64,000 nt of DNA. Origin: Sphingomonas sp. CFBP 8760. GTDB taxonomy: Bacteria; Pseudomonadota; Alphaproteobacteria; Sphingomonadales; Sphingomonadaceae. The notes under the pieces are model-generated. The model was not told the DNA's origin and ran no database searches. It saw nothing but the letters and a program-made list of their open reading frames with translations. The stretch is from the NCBI RefSeq assembly GCF_014841615.1, contig NZ_JACYUG010000012.1, forward strand, positions 51,574 through 115,573. The letters are read 5' to 3'. The first letter of the stretch is position 1. Each line of letters starts with the position of its first letter. The position numbers and the translations under genes were made by a program. This document shows positions 1-8,889 of this stretch, one piece after another.

Positions 1-8
1 TAACCACG

Positions 9-157
9 CCAGCCTGCGCATAGGCTTCGAGACGGAAGCCGCCGCCGATCGTGACCGGATCGATCCCGCCCACCGCCAACGCCGCCGGGCCACCCCGTCC
101 GCCATCGAGCGCGATGCGATGCTCGACGATCAGGTGGATGGGGGCCGCGCCCGGTTG
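9..157 (-). pseudogene. Fragment of a second NfrA C-terminal-type gene
   Basis: This stretch is nearly identical to 3101-3249 inside the intact NfrA-like gene: the two align without gaps over 149 bases with about five mismatches, clustered near 71-83. It encodes the same piece of beta-rich protein on the minus strand. Similarity stops abruptly at 157/158 on the 5' side of the gene copy and around position 9 on its 3' side, so only an internal piece of about 50 codons is visible. I read it as debris of a duplicated or recombined paralogue. More of the copy could lie left of the window, but the mismatch in bases 1-8 suggests it ends here. Confidence 0.7.
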
Positions 158-168
158 TGAATGCTCGA

Positions 169-390
169 ATAACTGGGAACTACACCGACGTGGGATTGGG
201 CGGGATCAAGCGGGATGTCGAGAGACTGAAGTCGCAGAAAACGGCGGTTTTCGACCAGTGCAGCGACGTTGCACCGGGTTTGATAGTCCGTGGAGCGGCA
301 GTTCCCACTTAATCGATGCGGCTGGTCAGCTTGTCTCGGCGAAAGGGGGCGACGTTCCGAGTTTGTGATGGCGGCATCGTTCCCAGTTAT
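169..390. repeat. Element bounded by 12-bp inverted repeats
   Basis: The 12-mer ataactgggaac at 169-180 recurs as its reverse complement at 379-390. The interval starts about ten bases after the point where the NfrA-type copy breaks off and ends just before the secreted hydrolase gene. It contains no convincing gene. The geometry (about 220 bp between terminal inverted repeats next to a broken gene) would fit a small non-autonomous mobile element or the remains of an insertion sequence. I could not identify a family or a clear target-site duplication. Confidence 0.4.
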
Positions 391-410
391 GCTGCCATCA
401 CCTTGGTCCA

Positions 411-2150
411 TCAGTGGAGCACGCCTCGCAGCTTCGGTGTCTCCGAAAGCGGCTGACCCGCATATTCGCGAAGCCCCCATGCCCCGTGGCCGGAGATCGA
501 GCCGGTGGCAGAATACAGGGTCAGGAGGTCCCCGCCGCTGACCTTCGACCAGCCCGCCAGATAATCGCTGTAGATGCGTTCCATGCGGGGATCGCGATTG
601 GCGGCAACCATGGTGTCCAGGCGGGCCGGATCGATCAGATGCTGGCCCCCTTCATAGCCGATCAGTCGCTTGCCGGTCCGCTTCGCCAGGGCGGCATAGG
701 CGGTCGCTTCCCTGGCGATCTGCGATCGCGACGCGTCTGCCAGCCGCGCCACCATATCACCGCCAGCCGCGAGGTCGACCGTGAAGTAGGGTGCGATGGC
801 GATGGCATCCACGCTGCCGCGCAGCTTGCCGCCGTTCCAGTCCATCAGGATTTCGCCGACCCACGGATTGCCCGCCTGCGTCGCGACGACGCGGACCAGA
901 TCGCGCGGGCGATCCGCATAGACCTTCGACCAGACCGCCATCAGGTCGATCACGCGCTGGGCATAGCGATATTGCGCCGACTGGAACGCATTGTCGGAAA
1001 GCTTGGCCGCCACCCCTTCTTTCTGCAACTGATGCGCCTGTCCGAACTGGTAATTCCAGACTTCGTTCGACAGCTCGACATAGACCGGGCGACCAGCGGG
1101 CACCTGATCGTGGACCATCTGCGCCATGCGCTGCTGGTAATCGGCGTCGGCATTCAGCGGCACGGTGAACCACGGGCTCGCGCCGACCGCATTGGTCAGC
1201 CCGATCTGGTATTCCAGCGCCACTCCGTCGCTGCCGCCGATCGACAGGCCGGCGGGCTTGCCCCGTGTCGCCCAGGTTACGGCGGCGGGGTTGCCGTTGG
1301 CACTCGACCAGTCGAGGAAACGCAGGACCCCGAACGGCTTCAGATAGGCGAGCAACTGCGGGGCGTAGATCGCGTCGGGCGCATCCGTCGTCAGCCGGCA
1401 GTCGATTGATCGGATCGGATCGCTGACGACGCTTTCCTGCACCTCGAACTGCACCGTCTGCTTTTGCGGAATATTCCTTGGCCAGACGAACGACAGGCTG
1501 TTGCCCTTCCGGCTGGTGTCGCGACGCGGCCCGCTCACCGATACGCGGCCCTTGCCCTTCCAGGTGCAGCGAGTCTCGGCAGCATCCGACGTGGCGGCGG
1601 CGGCCGGCGGCGTCAGAAACGCGATCATCGGACTGCCGGGTTTCACCTCGACGGGCTCACCATCCTTGACCATGGCGCCCGATGCGTAGCCCCAGCCCTG
1701 TGCGGGCAGGCGCCATTCCGCGCCCAGCATCTGGTTCGCGAACGACTGCTCACCCGACCAGTAGATGGTCGGCGCGAGATTGATGCCCAGTCTTGCGCGA
1801 GGGTCGGTAATCGGCGCCGGAGCCAGTGAGGACGTGGCACTTAAAGCCCGGTGGGCCGGGACCGTACTGCCGGCAGGGATGGCGACGGCGCACGTCTTCG
1901 CGGTGCCCAAGATCGGATCGCCGAACGTGGCGTTATTGCAGGGGACGGGGCCGGGAGCGATCCGATAGACGAACTTCTTCCCCGCCCCGTAGCGGATCAG
2001 CCCATTGGCCGGGGCGTCGCAGATCGCGTCCTCCGCTGCGCAGGTCGTCCACTCGGGGGCGGGAGACAGGGTGACAGATTGGGCGGCAAGCGGGCTTGCC
2101 GAAAACCCGGTAAGAGGCAATATTGCTGCCGTAATCTGCTTGAGGCGCAT
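411..2150 (-). CDS. Secreted glycoside-hydrolase-like protein
   Basis: A protein of 579 residues beginning MRLKQITAAILPLTG, a typical Sec signal peptide ending near ASPLAAQ. The start at 2150 is preferred because an AAGGAAAGC ribosome binding site precedes it; the open frame continues upstream to 2318 without signal-like sequence. The N-terminal half looks beta-rich. The C-terminal half (roughly residues 260-579) looks like a (beta/alpha)8 barrel: YVELSNEVWN carries the Asn-Glu pair typical of the acid/base in clan GH-A, and GYEGGQH is a candidate nucleophile strand. I infer a secreted or periplasmic glycan-cleaving enzyme; substrate and family are not assigned. It lies in the same direction as the NfrB/NfrA-like pair, about 670 bases downstream, so a role in exopolysaccharide trimming is possible but unproven. 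Confidence 0.7.
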   Translation of the reverse strand: MRLKQITAAILPLTGFSASPLAAQSVTLSPAPEWTTCAAEDAICDAPANGLIRYGAGKKFVYRIAPGPVPCNNATFGDPILGTAKTCAVAIPAGSTVPAHRALSATSSLAPAPITDPRARLGINLAPTIYWSGEQSFANQMLGAEWRLPAQGWGYASGAMVKDGEPVEVKPGSPMIAFLTPPAAAATSDAAETRCTWKGKGRVSVSGPRRDTSRKGNSLSFVWPRNIPQKQTVQFEVQESVVSDPIRSIDCRLTTDAPDAIYAPQLLAYLKPFGVLRFLDWSSANGNPAAVTWATRGKPAGLSIGGSDGVALEYQIGLTNAVGASPWFTVPLNADADYQQRMAQMVHDQVPAGRPVYVELSNEVWNYQFGQAHQLQKEGVAAKLSDNAFQSAQYRYAQRVIDLMAVWSKVYADRPRDLVRVVATQAGNPWVGEILMDWNGGKLRGSVDAIAIAPYFTVDLAAGGDMVARLADASRSQIAREATAYAALAKRTGKRLIGYEGGQHLIDPARLDTMVAANRDPRMERIYSDYLAGWSKVSGGDLLTLYSATGSISGHGAWGLREYAGQPLSETPKLRGVLH

Positions 2151-2337
2151 GATGCTTTCCTTAATCGCGCAAGGCGCTTTTATTGCTAGATGTAAAGCTG
2201 TCATTGTCGCGGCGGTTCGCGATCTATCTTCACCAATCCAACTGTCGACCGTGCGCTGCGAAGACTGTGCGGCCTTCGCAGCCGAGCACGACACGCTTTG
2301 CCCGTCATGCCGCACCATGACAAACGCGTGGTAACCA

Positions 2338-2601
2338 TCACGCTAACAGGGCTGCCACGGGCGAGCGGAAGCCGGAGGCGTCGTTGCCCTCTACATCGGT
2401 ATCACCCTTGATCGACACCATCTGTGTCGCGATGTCGCTGCCGTCGACGAAGGAGAAGGTCGGCGCTCCCGGCAGTCCCGCCGGGAAATCCGCTGCGGCC
2501 GCGCTGCCGGGCACATAGTCGGCGATGACCGCGACCGCGCGGGCAAGAGTGCTGCGTGACTTTGCCGGCGGTGGCGAAACGCAGATCACCGCCTCCAACA
2601 A
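2338..2601 (-). other. Possible 3' remnant of an unidentified gene
   Basis: The region 2151-2823 has no recognisable gene. The best candidate is this minus-strand frame of 87 residues, whose last 55 or so codons have GC-rich third positions like real genes here (ending FRSPVAALLA). The first 25 residues do not look coding, and there is no clear ribosome binding site. A plus-strand frame at 2525-2827 overlaps it and is also GC3-rich in its first part. I recognise neither. Either could be the leftover of a gene lost during the rearrangement that also left the NfrA fragment at the window start. Confidence 0.25.
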
Positions 2602-2823
2602 GGACTACCGCTATACGGTGTTCGACCGGACGATCCGGGCGGGTTTCGGCGATGACGGACGCGACGATGCCGGGATGACAAGCGGATTGCTGATCCAGCG
2701 CGCCGGCCGCAACGTTGCCGCCCGACGCTGTACCGGCGCGGCGACGATCTCGGCCAAGGCAAAAGCCATCATCAGGCCGGGACCATTATATACCGCACTG
2801 AGGAGACGTATGAGGCGGGATCG

Positions 2824-3795
2824 CTAGAAATCGCTGCCGATCGACAGCGCCGGTCCCGATCCCGGGGCGGCTTGGCCGGCGATGCGTTGCCGCCAGTCCA
2901 GCGTCACGCGCATCGTTCGATCCGCCACCGGGATCGCGACGGCGAGTGTAGGGCCGACATCCAGCCGGGTGGCCCCCCGCTGCACCCCGCCCCAGCCGCC
3001 GACACCGAGATCGATCCGCATCCGCCCGATCGTCGTGACCGGTCGGGCGATGCGCAGTGCACCATCCGCAAAGGGTTCGGTGCGGGCGCGTCGGATCACA
3101 CCAGCCTGCGCATAGGCTTCGAGACGGAAGCCGCCGCCGATCGTGACCGGATCGATCCCGCCTATCACCAAGGCGGCCGGGCCACCCCGTCCGCCATCGA
3201 GCGCGATGCGATGCTCGACGATCAGGTGGATGGGGGCCGCGCCCGGTTGCCAGTCGATCCCGAGCGCCAGTTCGGCGCCACGCCCGGTCGACGGTGCAGA
3301 TACCCGCGCCGCCAGCGCCACCCGCCGCGCCGCGCCCAACGCGTACGTAAGGCGCACGCCCGCCTGCGATCCGCCAAGCTGCCCGCCCGGCTGGACGCTG
3401 GTGCCACCGCCGCGCGCGATGCCCCAGACGCTGCCGGCCCAGCGTGACGGGCCGGTCGCCAGCGGCGCGGGCGCAAGTGGTGGCGGCTGGACGCGATCGA
3501 CCTGCCGCGGCGAGGGCGGGACGGTCACTGCGACGACGGTCGGCCGTAGCGCGGTTGTCGCCCGATCCCCCGCCACCGGCAACGAAACCGGCGCTTGTGG
3601 GACCGGCCGATGGCTTCCGACCCTTGCCGCTCGGTGCGGTGCCTCCGCGAAGAAAGCCTGGGCCTGCGTACGCGGCACCACCGCATCGATCAACGTCGGC
3701 ACCGAATCGATCGTCGGCCACAACAGCGCGATGCGCAGCGTCGTCCATCCGCCCAGCGTGACCGCCAGAAACCGTAGCGGCCGGCCACCCTTCAC
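2824..3795 (-). CDS. NfrA C-terminal-domain-like outer-membrane protein
   Basis: A protein of 323 residues, partner of the NfrB-like glycosyltransferase immediately upstream. Its GTG start at 3795 overlaps the upstream stop in a GTGA junction, which decides the start although the frame is open to 5040. Residues about 10-30 form a hydrophobic segment, followed by a Pro/Arg-rich linker to about 115 and then a beta-rich C-terminal domain (GSVWGIARGGG, YALGAARRVALAARV, and the final SIGSDF) like the C-terminal domain of NfrA, the outer-membrane phage N4 receptor subunit. Full NfrA is much larger and carries TPR repeats, which are missing here. In E. coli, NfrA and NfrB work together in surface glycan export. 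A 149-bp piece of this gene is repeated at 9-157. Confidence 0.65.
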   Translation of the reverse strand: MKGGRPLRFLAVTLGGWTTLRIALLWPTIDSVPTLIDAVVPRTQAQAFFAEAPHRAARVGSHRPVPQAPVSLPVAGDRATTALRPTVVAVTVPPSPRQVDRVQPPPLAPAPLATGPSRWAGSVWGIARGGGTSVQPGGQLGGSQAGVRLTYALGAARRVALAARVSAPSTGRGAELALGIDWQPGAAPIHLIVEHRIALDGGRGGPAALVIGGIDPVTIGGGFRLEAYAQAGVIRRARTEPFADGALRIARPVTTIGRMRIDLGVGGWGGVQRGATRLDVGPTLAVAIPVADRTMRVTLDWRQRIAGQAAPGSGPALSIGSDF

Positions 3796-5165
3796 GATGT
3801 GGTGGCTTCCGCGTCCGGGAAATGGTGTGCGGTCTTGTCCCAGGCGGGCGCGGTTCCGCGCAACATTCCCGCATAGCGCCACATCGCCCGCGCGGCGGCG
3901 AGCAGCAGCACGACGTTGCCGACCACGATCCGCGGTACCGACCACCATGCCTGTCGCCAACCTGCGGCCTGCCCCGTGAAAGCCGCGCGCATCCCCATCC
4001 GCCACGCCAGCAGCGCGGCATTGACCGGCAGCAGCAGCCGCACCGGATCGGCCAGGGCCGTGGCGGTCGCCTCCCCCGTCCAGCCGTGCAGCGCCGCCGA
4101 CGCCAGCCACGCGGCAATCGCGCCATAGGCACTCAACAGCACCAGCACGGCGATCGGGGCACGCCGGTCCCGTGCGCGCATCCAGTGGTCGATCAGCGCC
4201 AGTGGCCGTGCCCAGCCGGTGCGGTCCCAGCCGGCGAGCGCGATGCCGGTGATCCACCGCGCCTTTTGCCGTACTGCCGCGGCCAGCGTCGCGGGGAAAT
4301 AGGCACGCACCGCGACCGGCTGGCCGTGGTCGTCCGTCACCCGTGCAAAGACGCCACGCCCGCCCAGTTCGGCGATGCGCAGGCCCAGCTCGTAATCCTC
4401 GACCAGACTGGCCGGATCGAAGGGATCGCCGCCCCGCATCGCCGCCAGCCGCGCGACGATCCACGGCGCCACCGCGCAGCCGGTGCCCGCCAGCGGCATC
4501 CCCGCACCGATAAATGTACGGACCGGCAGCTGCTTTTGATGCGCCTCCGCGAATTCGTCCAGATAATGGCCGGAGACGAACGGCGATCCGGGCTTGACCA
4601 GCGGCATCACCGGTAGCTGTACCACCGCATGATCGCCGATCAGCGCGTCGAAGACGGTCAGCTCGTCGGGGTGGACCAGATCCTCGGCATCGTGCAGCGC
4701 GATCGCACGGGTCGATGCCACCGCGCCGGTTGTCGCCAGATCGTGCCACAAGGTGTTGAGGCACGCCGCCTTCGTCGTCGGCCCCGGCGTGTCGCCGATC
4801 ACCGCTCGCACCCGCCTGTCGCGCGATGCGACCGCCATCACCGCCGCGATCGTGCCCGGATCGTTGGGATAGAGCCCGACATGGATGCGATAATCCGGAT
4901 GGCGATAGCGGTCGAGCGCGCGGGCAAGCATCGGGCCGATCACCGCCTGCTCGTCCCATGCCGGCACGAACACCACGATCCGCCCCGCGCGTTCCGGCCG
5001 CAACATGGCGACCGTCCACGCCGCCTCGCGGCGGTGCCAAAGCCTGCGCACGACGAACAACAGGTCGACCAGCAGATCGTCCAGACCACCGATCAGCAGC
5101 CCGATCGCGGCGAACAGCATCGCCTCGCGCAGGACCATATCAATCGCGGTCTGTATTGCCTCCAT
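3792..5165 (-). CDS. NfrB-like family 2 membrane glycosyltransferase
   Basis: A protein of 457 residues from the ATG at 5165 (two in-frame GTG codons lie just upstream; GGGGG spacing favours the ATG). An N-terminal membrane span (FAAIGLLIGGLDDLL) is followed by a GT2 domain with FVPAWDE at its start, the metal-binding-type DAED, a VEDYELG acid motif and RQKARW, equivalent to the QxxRW motif of processive synthases. Two or three membrane spans close the protein. This is the glycosyltransferase part of NfrB. E. coli NfrB also has a C-terminal c-di-GMP-binding MshEN domain, which is absent here. Its stop overlaps the start of the NfrA-like gene, so the two are translationally coupled. The product is presumably a cell-surface polysaccharide of unknown composition. 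Confidence 0.8.
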   Translation of the reverse strand: MEAIQTAIDMVLREAMLFAAIGLLIGGLDDLLVDLLFVVRRLWHRREAAWTVAMLRPERAGRIVVFVPAWDEQAVIGPMLARALDRYRHPDYRIHVGLYPNDPGTIAAVMAVASRDRRVRAVIGDTPGPTTKAACLNTLWHDLATTGAVASTRAIALHDAEDLVHPDELTVFDALIGDHAVVQLPVMPLVKPGSPFVSGHYLDEFAEAHQKQLPVRTFIGAGMPLAGTGCAVAPWIVARLAAMRGGDPFDPASLVEDYELGLRIAELGGRGVFARVTDDHGQPVAVRAYFPATLAAAVRQKARWITGIALAGWDRTGWARPLALIDHWMRARDRRAPIAVLVLLSAYGAIAAWLASAALHGWTGEATATALADPVRLLLPVNAALLAWRMGMRAAFTGQAAGWRQAWWSVPRIVVGNVVLLLAAARAMWRYAGMLRGTAPAWDKTAHHFPDAEATTS

Positions 5166-5270
5166 CACCACCGCCCCCGATCCGGCAATCCATCCGAAAT
5201 GGATGTTTATCGGATCGGAAGCAATCAGACGGGGTTCAGGGCATCGTCCCGAACTGAAGCAGGTGGAACG

Positions 5271-6452
5271 TCAGAACCAGGTACGGACACCCAGAACGCC
5301 GACGATCCCCCCCGTCGTCGAAGCGCCGTCGGCGCGGAAGTAACGGGCACTGCTGCCATAGCGGCGTTCCCACGAAAGACCGACATAGGGCGCGAATTCG
5401 CGTCTGATCTCGTAACGCAGGCGCAGGCCGATTTCGGCACTCGACAGCCCGGCGCCGATCCCGCTGGCGGATACGTCCTGTGCGGCAAGGTTCATTTCGA
5501 CGCGGGGTTGCAGGATCGCGCGCTGGGTCAGGCGTTGGTCGTACCAGGCCTCCACGCGCGCCAGCACGTCGCCCCGGTTCGAGACGAACACCGCCCCCTC
5601 GACGTCGAACCAATAGGGCGCGAGCCCTTCGATACCGATCGTCGCATAGGTGCGCCGCGCGCCGGCACCGATATCCTGCCGGACCCCCGCCTGCAGGTTC
5701 CAATAGGGGTCGATCGCGCGGGCATATAGCGCCTGCACCTCCGCCGCCTCGACCTGGCGGCCGAACCCGCCTTCGCCCTCGGTCTTCACCACCAGCCGAT
5801 CGATATCGCCGCCGAACCAGCCTTCGCCGTCCCAGCGATAGCCGTCGCGACCGTTTCGCACCTGCATCTCGGCGAGGTTGAAGATGATCTGGCCGAACCG
5901 CATGCCGCCATGCTCCTGCCGCATCGCGCGGTTCGCCGCGTCCATCGCTGCGGGGTCGTGGAAGCGCGCAGCCGCCAGATCGGCCGGCGGGGCTGGCGCG
6001 GGGGCATTGCCGGCGGGCTGATCGGTGCCGGCCGGCATATCGTTCTTCGCGACAGGGGCGGCGGGGATACAATGACCCATCGCGGCATGCGCCGGCAGAC
6101 ACGGATCGGCGGGCGCGGGCATCGCCATGCCGGGCATGCCGCCGTGATCGGGCATCACGTCGGCCGACGGTGCGGGCGTCGGCGGCGTGGGGGTGCAATG
6201 CCCCATAGCCGCATGTTCGGGTGAACATGCCTCCGCCGCGGGCGTCGCCATTATCGCGCCGGACTTGGCGGGGGCTGCGGTTTTCGTCCGGCGCTGTGTG
6301 GCCGGAGCCTTCTTTACGACCCGTCTGACCGGCTTCTTCGGCTGCGGCGCGGGGGGGGACATCTTCATTCCCGGCATCGCCATGCCGTGCATATCGTGCA
6401 TCTGCGCGGCGGCAGGCGTCGCCAGCGCGATCGAGAGGATCAACCCCTTCAT
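5271..6452 (-). CDS. copB: Copper resistance protein B
   Basis: An outer-membrane copper protein of 393 residues. A short signal peptide (MKGLILSIALATPAAA) is followed by a long Met/His/Pro-rich region (MHDMHGMAMPGMKM) to about residue 150, then a beta-barrel domain typical of CopB/PcoB ending VLGVRTWF. The low-complexity region holds two copies of a Cys-x-Pro-x-His-Ala-Ala-Met-Gly-His-Cys motif (residues 76-86 and 118-128), also present once in the neighbouring CopA. The start overlaps the copA stop by four bases (ATGA), so the two are coupled. CopB is thought to bind or move copper at the outer membrane. Confidence 0.93.
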   Translation of the reverse strand: MKGLILSIALATPAAAQMHDMHGMAMPGMKMSPPAPQPKKPVRRVVKKAPATQRRTKTAAPAKSGAIMATPAAEACSPEHAAMGHCTPTPPTPAPSADVMPDHGGMPGMAMPAPADPCLPAHAAMGHCIPAAPVAKNDMPAGTDQPAGNAPAPAPPADLAAARFHDPAAMDAANRAMRQEHGGMRFGQIIFNLAEMQVRNGRDGYRWDGEGWFGGDIDRLVVKTEGEGGFGRQVEAAEVQALYARAIDPYWNLQAGVRQDIGAGARRTYATIGIEGLAPYWFDVEGAVFVSNRGDVLARVEAWYDQRLTQRAILQPRVEMNLAAQDVSASGIGAGLSSAEIGLRLRYEIRREFAPYVGLSWERRYGSSARYFRADGASTTGGIVGVLGVRTWF

Positions 6453-8233
6453 GCCGCCGTCCCCTCTTCGCTATCGGGGCGGACGGTGACGACCTGCATC
6501 ATCCCGGCATGCATGTGATAGAGGAGATGGCAATGGAACGCCCAGTCGCCGACCGCATCGGCGGTCAGGTCGAAGGTCGCGGTGCCGCCAGGGGCGACGT
6601 TGATCGTGTGCTTGCGCGGGGCATGATCGCCATGCCCCGTCACCAGTTCGAAGAAATGGCCGTGGAGATGGATCGGGTGCGCCATCATCGTGTCGTTGAC
6701 CAGCGTCACGCGCACCCGCTCGCCCTGCCGGAACGGGATCGGCGCGGTCACCTCGTTCAGCTTCACGCCGTCGAACGCCCACATATAGCGTTCCATGTTG
6801 CCGGTCAGGTGGATGCGTAGCTGGCGGGACGGCGCGCGCAGATCCGGGTTGCGATCGAGCGCCACCAGATCGCGATAGACCAGTACCCGGTGCCCGACAT
6901 CGGCAAGCCCTTGCGGCGGCTCGCCCGTCCGGTCGACCGGCATGGGCGCGACCGTCTGCACCGTCGGTGTCCTGGGCAGACCGGGGGCGTTGGCGAAGTC
7001 GCGCATCGAATGGTCCATGACGGTGGCCATCGGCGGGCCGCCGGGGGCGCAATGCCCCATAGCGGCATGTTCGGGCGAACAATCGGCGATAGCGGGGGCG
7101 GCCCCGTGATCCATTCCGGCCATACCGCCCATCCCCATGTCCTTCATGGTCGCGAGCGGGCGGCGGCGCAACGCGGGTACCGGCGCCACCATCCCGATTT
7201 GCGGCGCCAACGTCGCCCGCGCCATCCCCGATCGGTCCCATGCCTCCGCCACCAGCGTATAGGCATCGGGGCCGGCGGGTTCGACCAACACGTCATAGGT
7301 TTCGGCGACCGCGATCTGCAATTCTTCGACCGCGACAGGCCTCACATTCTGGCCATCGGCCTGCACGATCGTGAGTTTCAGCCCCGGGATACGGACGTTG
7401 AAGATCGTCATCGCCGAGGCGTTGACGATCCGAAGCCGTACCTGCTCACCGGGCGTGAACAGCGCAGTCCAGTTGTCGGCGGGTCCATGTCCGTTGACCA
7501 GATAGGTGTAGGTCGCGCCGGTCACGTCGGATACGTCGGTCGGGTCCATCCGCATTCCGCCCCACATCCGGCGTTCCCCCGCCGGCTGGTCCCTGCCCAC
7601 CAGCAAACCACCCAGCGTCTGCTTCTGGTAGTTGAAGTAACCGCCCTGCAATTTGAGTTTGCGGAAGATGGCATGGGGGTGAAGCGGGCTGTGATCCGAC
7701 AGCACGATCACATGCTCCCGGTCCGACACCACCGGATCGGGGCCGGCGGGATCGATCACGATCGGTCCGTAATGCCCCATCTGCTCCTGCAGGCCCGAAT
7801 GGCTGTGATACCAGTAGGTCCCCGCCTGGATCACCGGAAATTCGTAGGTGAAGGTCGTTCGCGCGGGGATACCCGAAAAGCTGATTCCCGGCACGCCGTC
7901 CATCTGGAACGGCACCAGCAGGCCATGCCAGTGGATCGATGTTTCCTCGTCGAGGGTGTTGGTTACCGCCAGCCGGACATTCTGGCCCTGTTTCAGCCGG
8001 ATCAGCGGGCCAGGGACGGTGCCGTTGATCCCGATCGCATGCTGCTGCCGGCCGTCGATCGTCATCATCCGGTGTCCGACCGTCAGCGCGATATCGGTGC
8101 CCGATACCGTCGGCAGCGGTGCCGCCAGCCCCTTGGATATCGGCTGTGCCCAGGCCGGCAGCCACGGCAGCGCCAGCGCGCCGCCGCCCAGCGTGGCGTC
8201 GCGCAGGAAACGGCGTCGGGTCGGTCGGGTCAT
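6449..8233 (-). CDS. copA: Multicopper oxidase CopA
   Basis: A periplasmic multicopper oxidase of 594 residues that oxidises Cu(I) and confers copper tolerance. The start at 8233 is chosen because AAGGA precedes it and it places a twin-arginine signal (TRPTRRRFLRDA) at the N terminus; an in-frame ATG at 8269 lacks a binding site. All four copper-ligand clusters are visible: HWHG, YWYHSHSG, HPIHLHGHFF and HCHLLYHMHAGMM. A Met-rich segment (MGMGGMAGMDHG) and one Cys-x-Pro-Glu-His-Ala-Ala-Met-Gly-His-Cys motif (nt 7049-7081) sit between the second and third cupredoxin domains. It lies 62 bases downstream of the sigma-factor gene in the same direction and may be part of one operon with it and copB. 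Confidence 0.95.
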   Translation of the reverse strand: MTRPTRRRFLRDATLGGGALALPWLPAWAQPISKGLAAPLPTVSGTDIALTVGHRMMTIDGRQQHAIGINGTVPGPLIRLKQGQNVRLAVTNTLDEETSIHWHGLLVPFQMDGVPGISFSGIPARTTFTYEFPVIQAGTYWYHSHSGLQEQMGHYGPIVIDPAGPDPVVSDREHVIVLSDHSPLHPHAIFRKLKLQGGYFNYQKQTLGGLLVGRDQPAGERRMWGGMRMDPTDVSDVTGATYTYLVNGHGPADNWTALFTPGEQVRLRIVNASAMTIFNVRIPGLKLTIVQADGQNVRPVAVEELQIAVAETYDVLVEPAGPDAYTLVAEAWDRSGMARATLAPQIGMVAPVPALRRRPLATMKDMGMGGMAGMDHGAAPAIADCSPEHAAMGHCAPGGPPMATVMDHSMRDFANAPGLPRTPTVQTVAPMPVDRTGEPPQGLADVGHRVLVYRDLVALDRNPDLRAPSRQLRIHLTGNMERYMWAFDGVKLNEVTAPIPFRQGERVRVTLVNDTMMAHPIHLHGHFFELVTGHGDHAPRKHTINVAPGGTATFDLTADAVGDWAFHCHLLYHMHAGMMQVVTVRPDSEEGTAA

Positions 8234-8295
8234 GCAGGTCCTTAGGGCAGGCGGAGCGGTGTCATTCATTCATACGGGGCGCGGGTGGCGATCCC

Positions 8296-8889
8296 TCATG
8301 CCCGTCCTTCATCTATTGCCAGCGCGGCGCGGGCGCGCCGGATGCGCAGTTCGACCGCCTTGGCCGTGATACCCAGCGCTTCGGCCGCCTCGGCATGGCT
8401 GAGATCGTCGACCCCGCACAGCAGCAGCGGCTCACGCAGCGCGGCGGGCAGCCGCGCGATGCCGGCGAGCGTCCTGGCCAGATCGTCGCGGTCGATCGCC
8501 CATGCCTCCGCATCGGCGGCGGGATCGACGACGCGCTCGGCCGCCTCGATCGGCAGCACCCGTGTCAGGAAGCGGCGCACCTGCCGCCGCCGATGCCAGT
8601 CCCGGCACTTGTTGATCGCGATCCGCGCCAGCCAGGCGCGCAGCGAACGAGCCGGATCGTACCGGGCCAGCGCGGCATGGGCCGACACGAAGCTTTCCTG
8701 CACCAGATCGAGCGCCTCGTCGGGCTCGCCGGTCTGCGCGACGATCAGCCGGTACAGCGATTGCTTGTGCCGCCGCATCAGCACGGCAAATGCGGGTTGC
8801 CGTGCGGCGGGCAGGCCCCTGAGGTGCAACGCGACCAGCGCGGCGTCATCCAGCGCATCGGAGGCGGGCGCGTCCGGATCGACGTTCAC
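8296..8889 (-). CDS. ECF sigma factor, CnrH-like
   Basis: A protein of 197 residues with a sigma-70 region 2 (DLVQESFVSAHAAL, then RSLRAWLARIAINKCRDW) and a region 4 helix-turn-helix (LSHAEAAEALGITAKAVELRIRRAR), the standard extracytoplasmic-function layout. It starts with GTG overlapping the stop of the metal-sensor gene (GTGA). Gene order and sizes match cnrYXH of Cupriavidus metallidurans, where the membrane anti-sigma CnrY and periplasmic sensor CnrX hold CnrH inactive until metal binds. By position the likely targets are its own cassette and copAB; I did not identify a promoter motif. Confidence 0.88.
   Translation of the reverse strand: MNVDPDAPASDALDDAALVALHLRGLPAARQPAFAVLMRRHKQSLYRLIVAQTGEPDEALDLVQESFVSAHAALARYDPARSLRAWLARIAINKCRDWHRRRQVRRFLTRVLPIEAAERVVDPAADAEAWAIDRDDLARTLAGIARLPAALREPLLLCGVDDLSHAEAAEALGITAKAVELRIRRARAALAIDEGRA

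Noticed and set aside
3796-5040. 738-residue frame covering the NfrA-like gene and most of the glycosyltransferase region
   Set aside because: Upstream of the GTG at 3795 the frame is a low-quality shadow of the GT2 gene, which has clear motifs in its own frame.
5188-5204. Small hairpin atccat/atggat between copB and the glycosyltransferase gene
   Set aside because: Only six A/T-rich pairs and no T-run; not a credible terminator.
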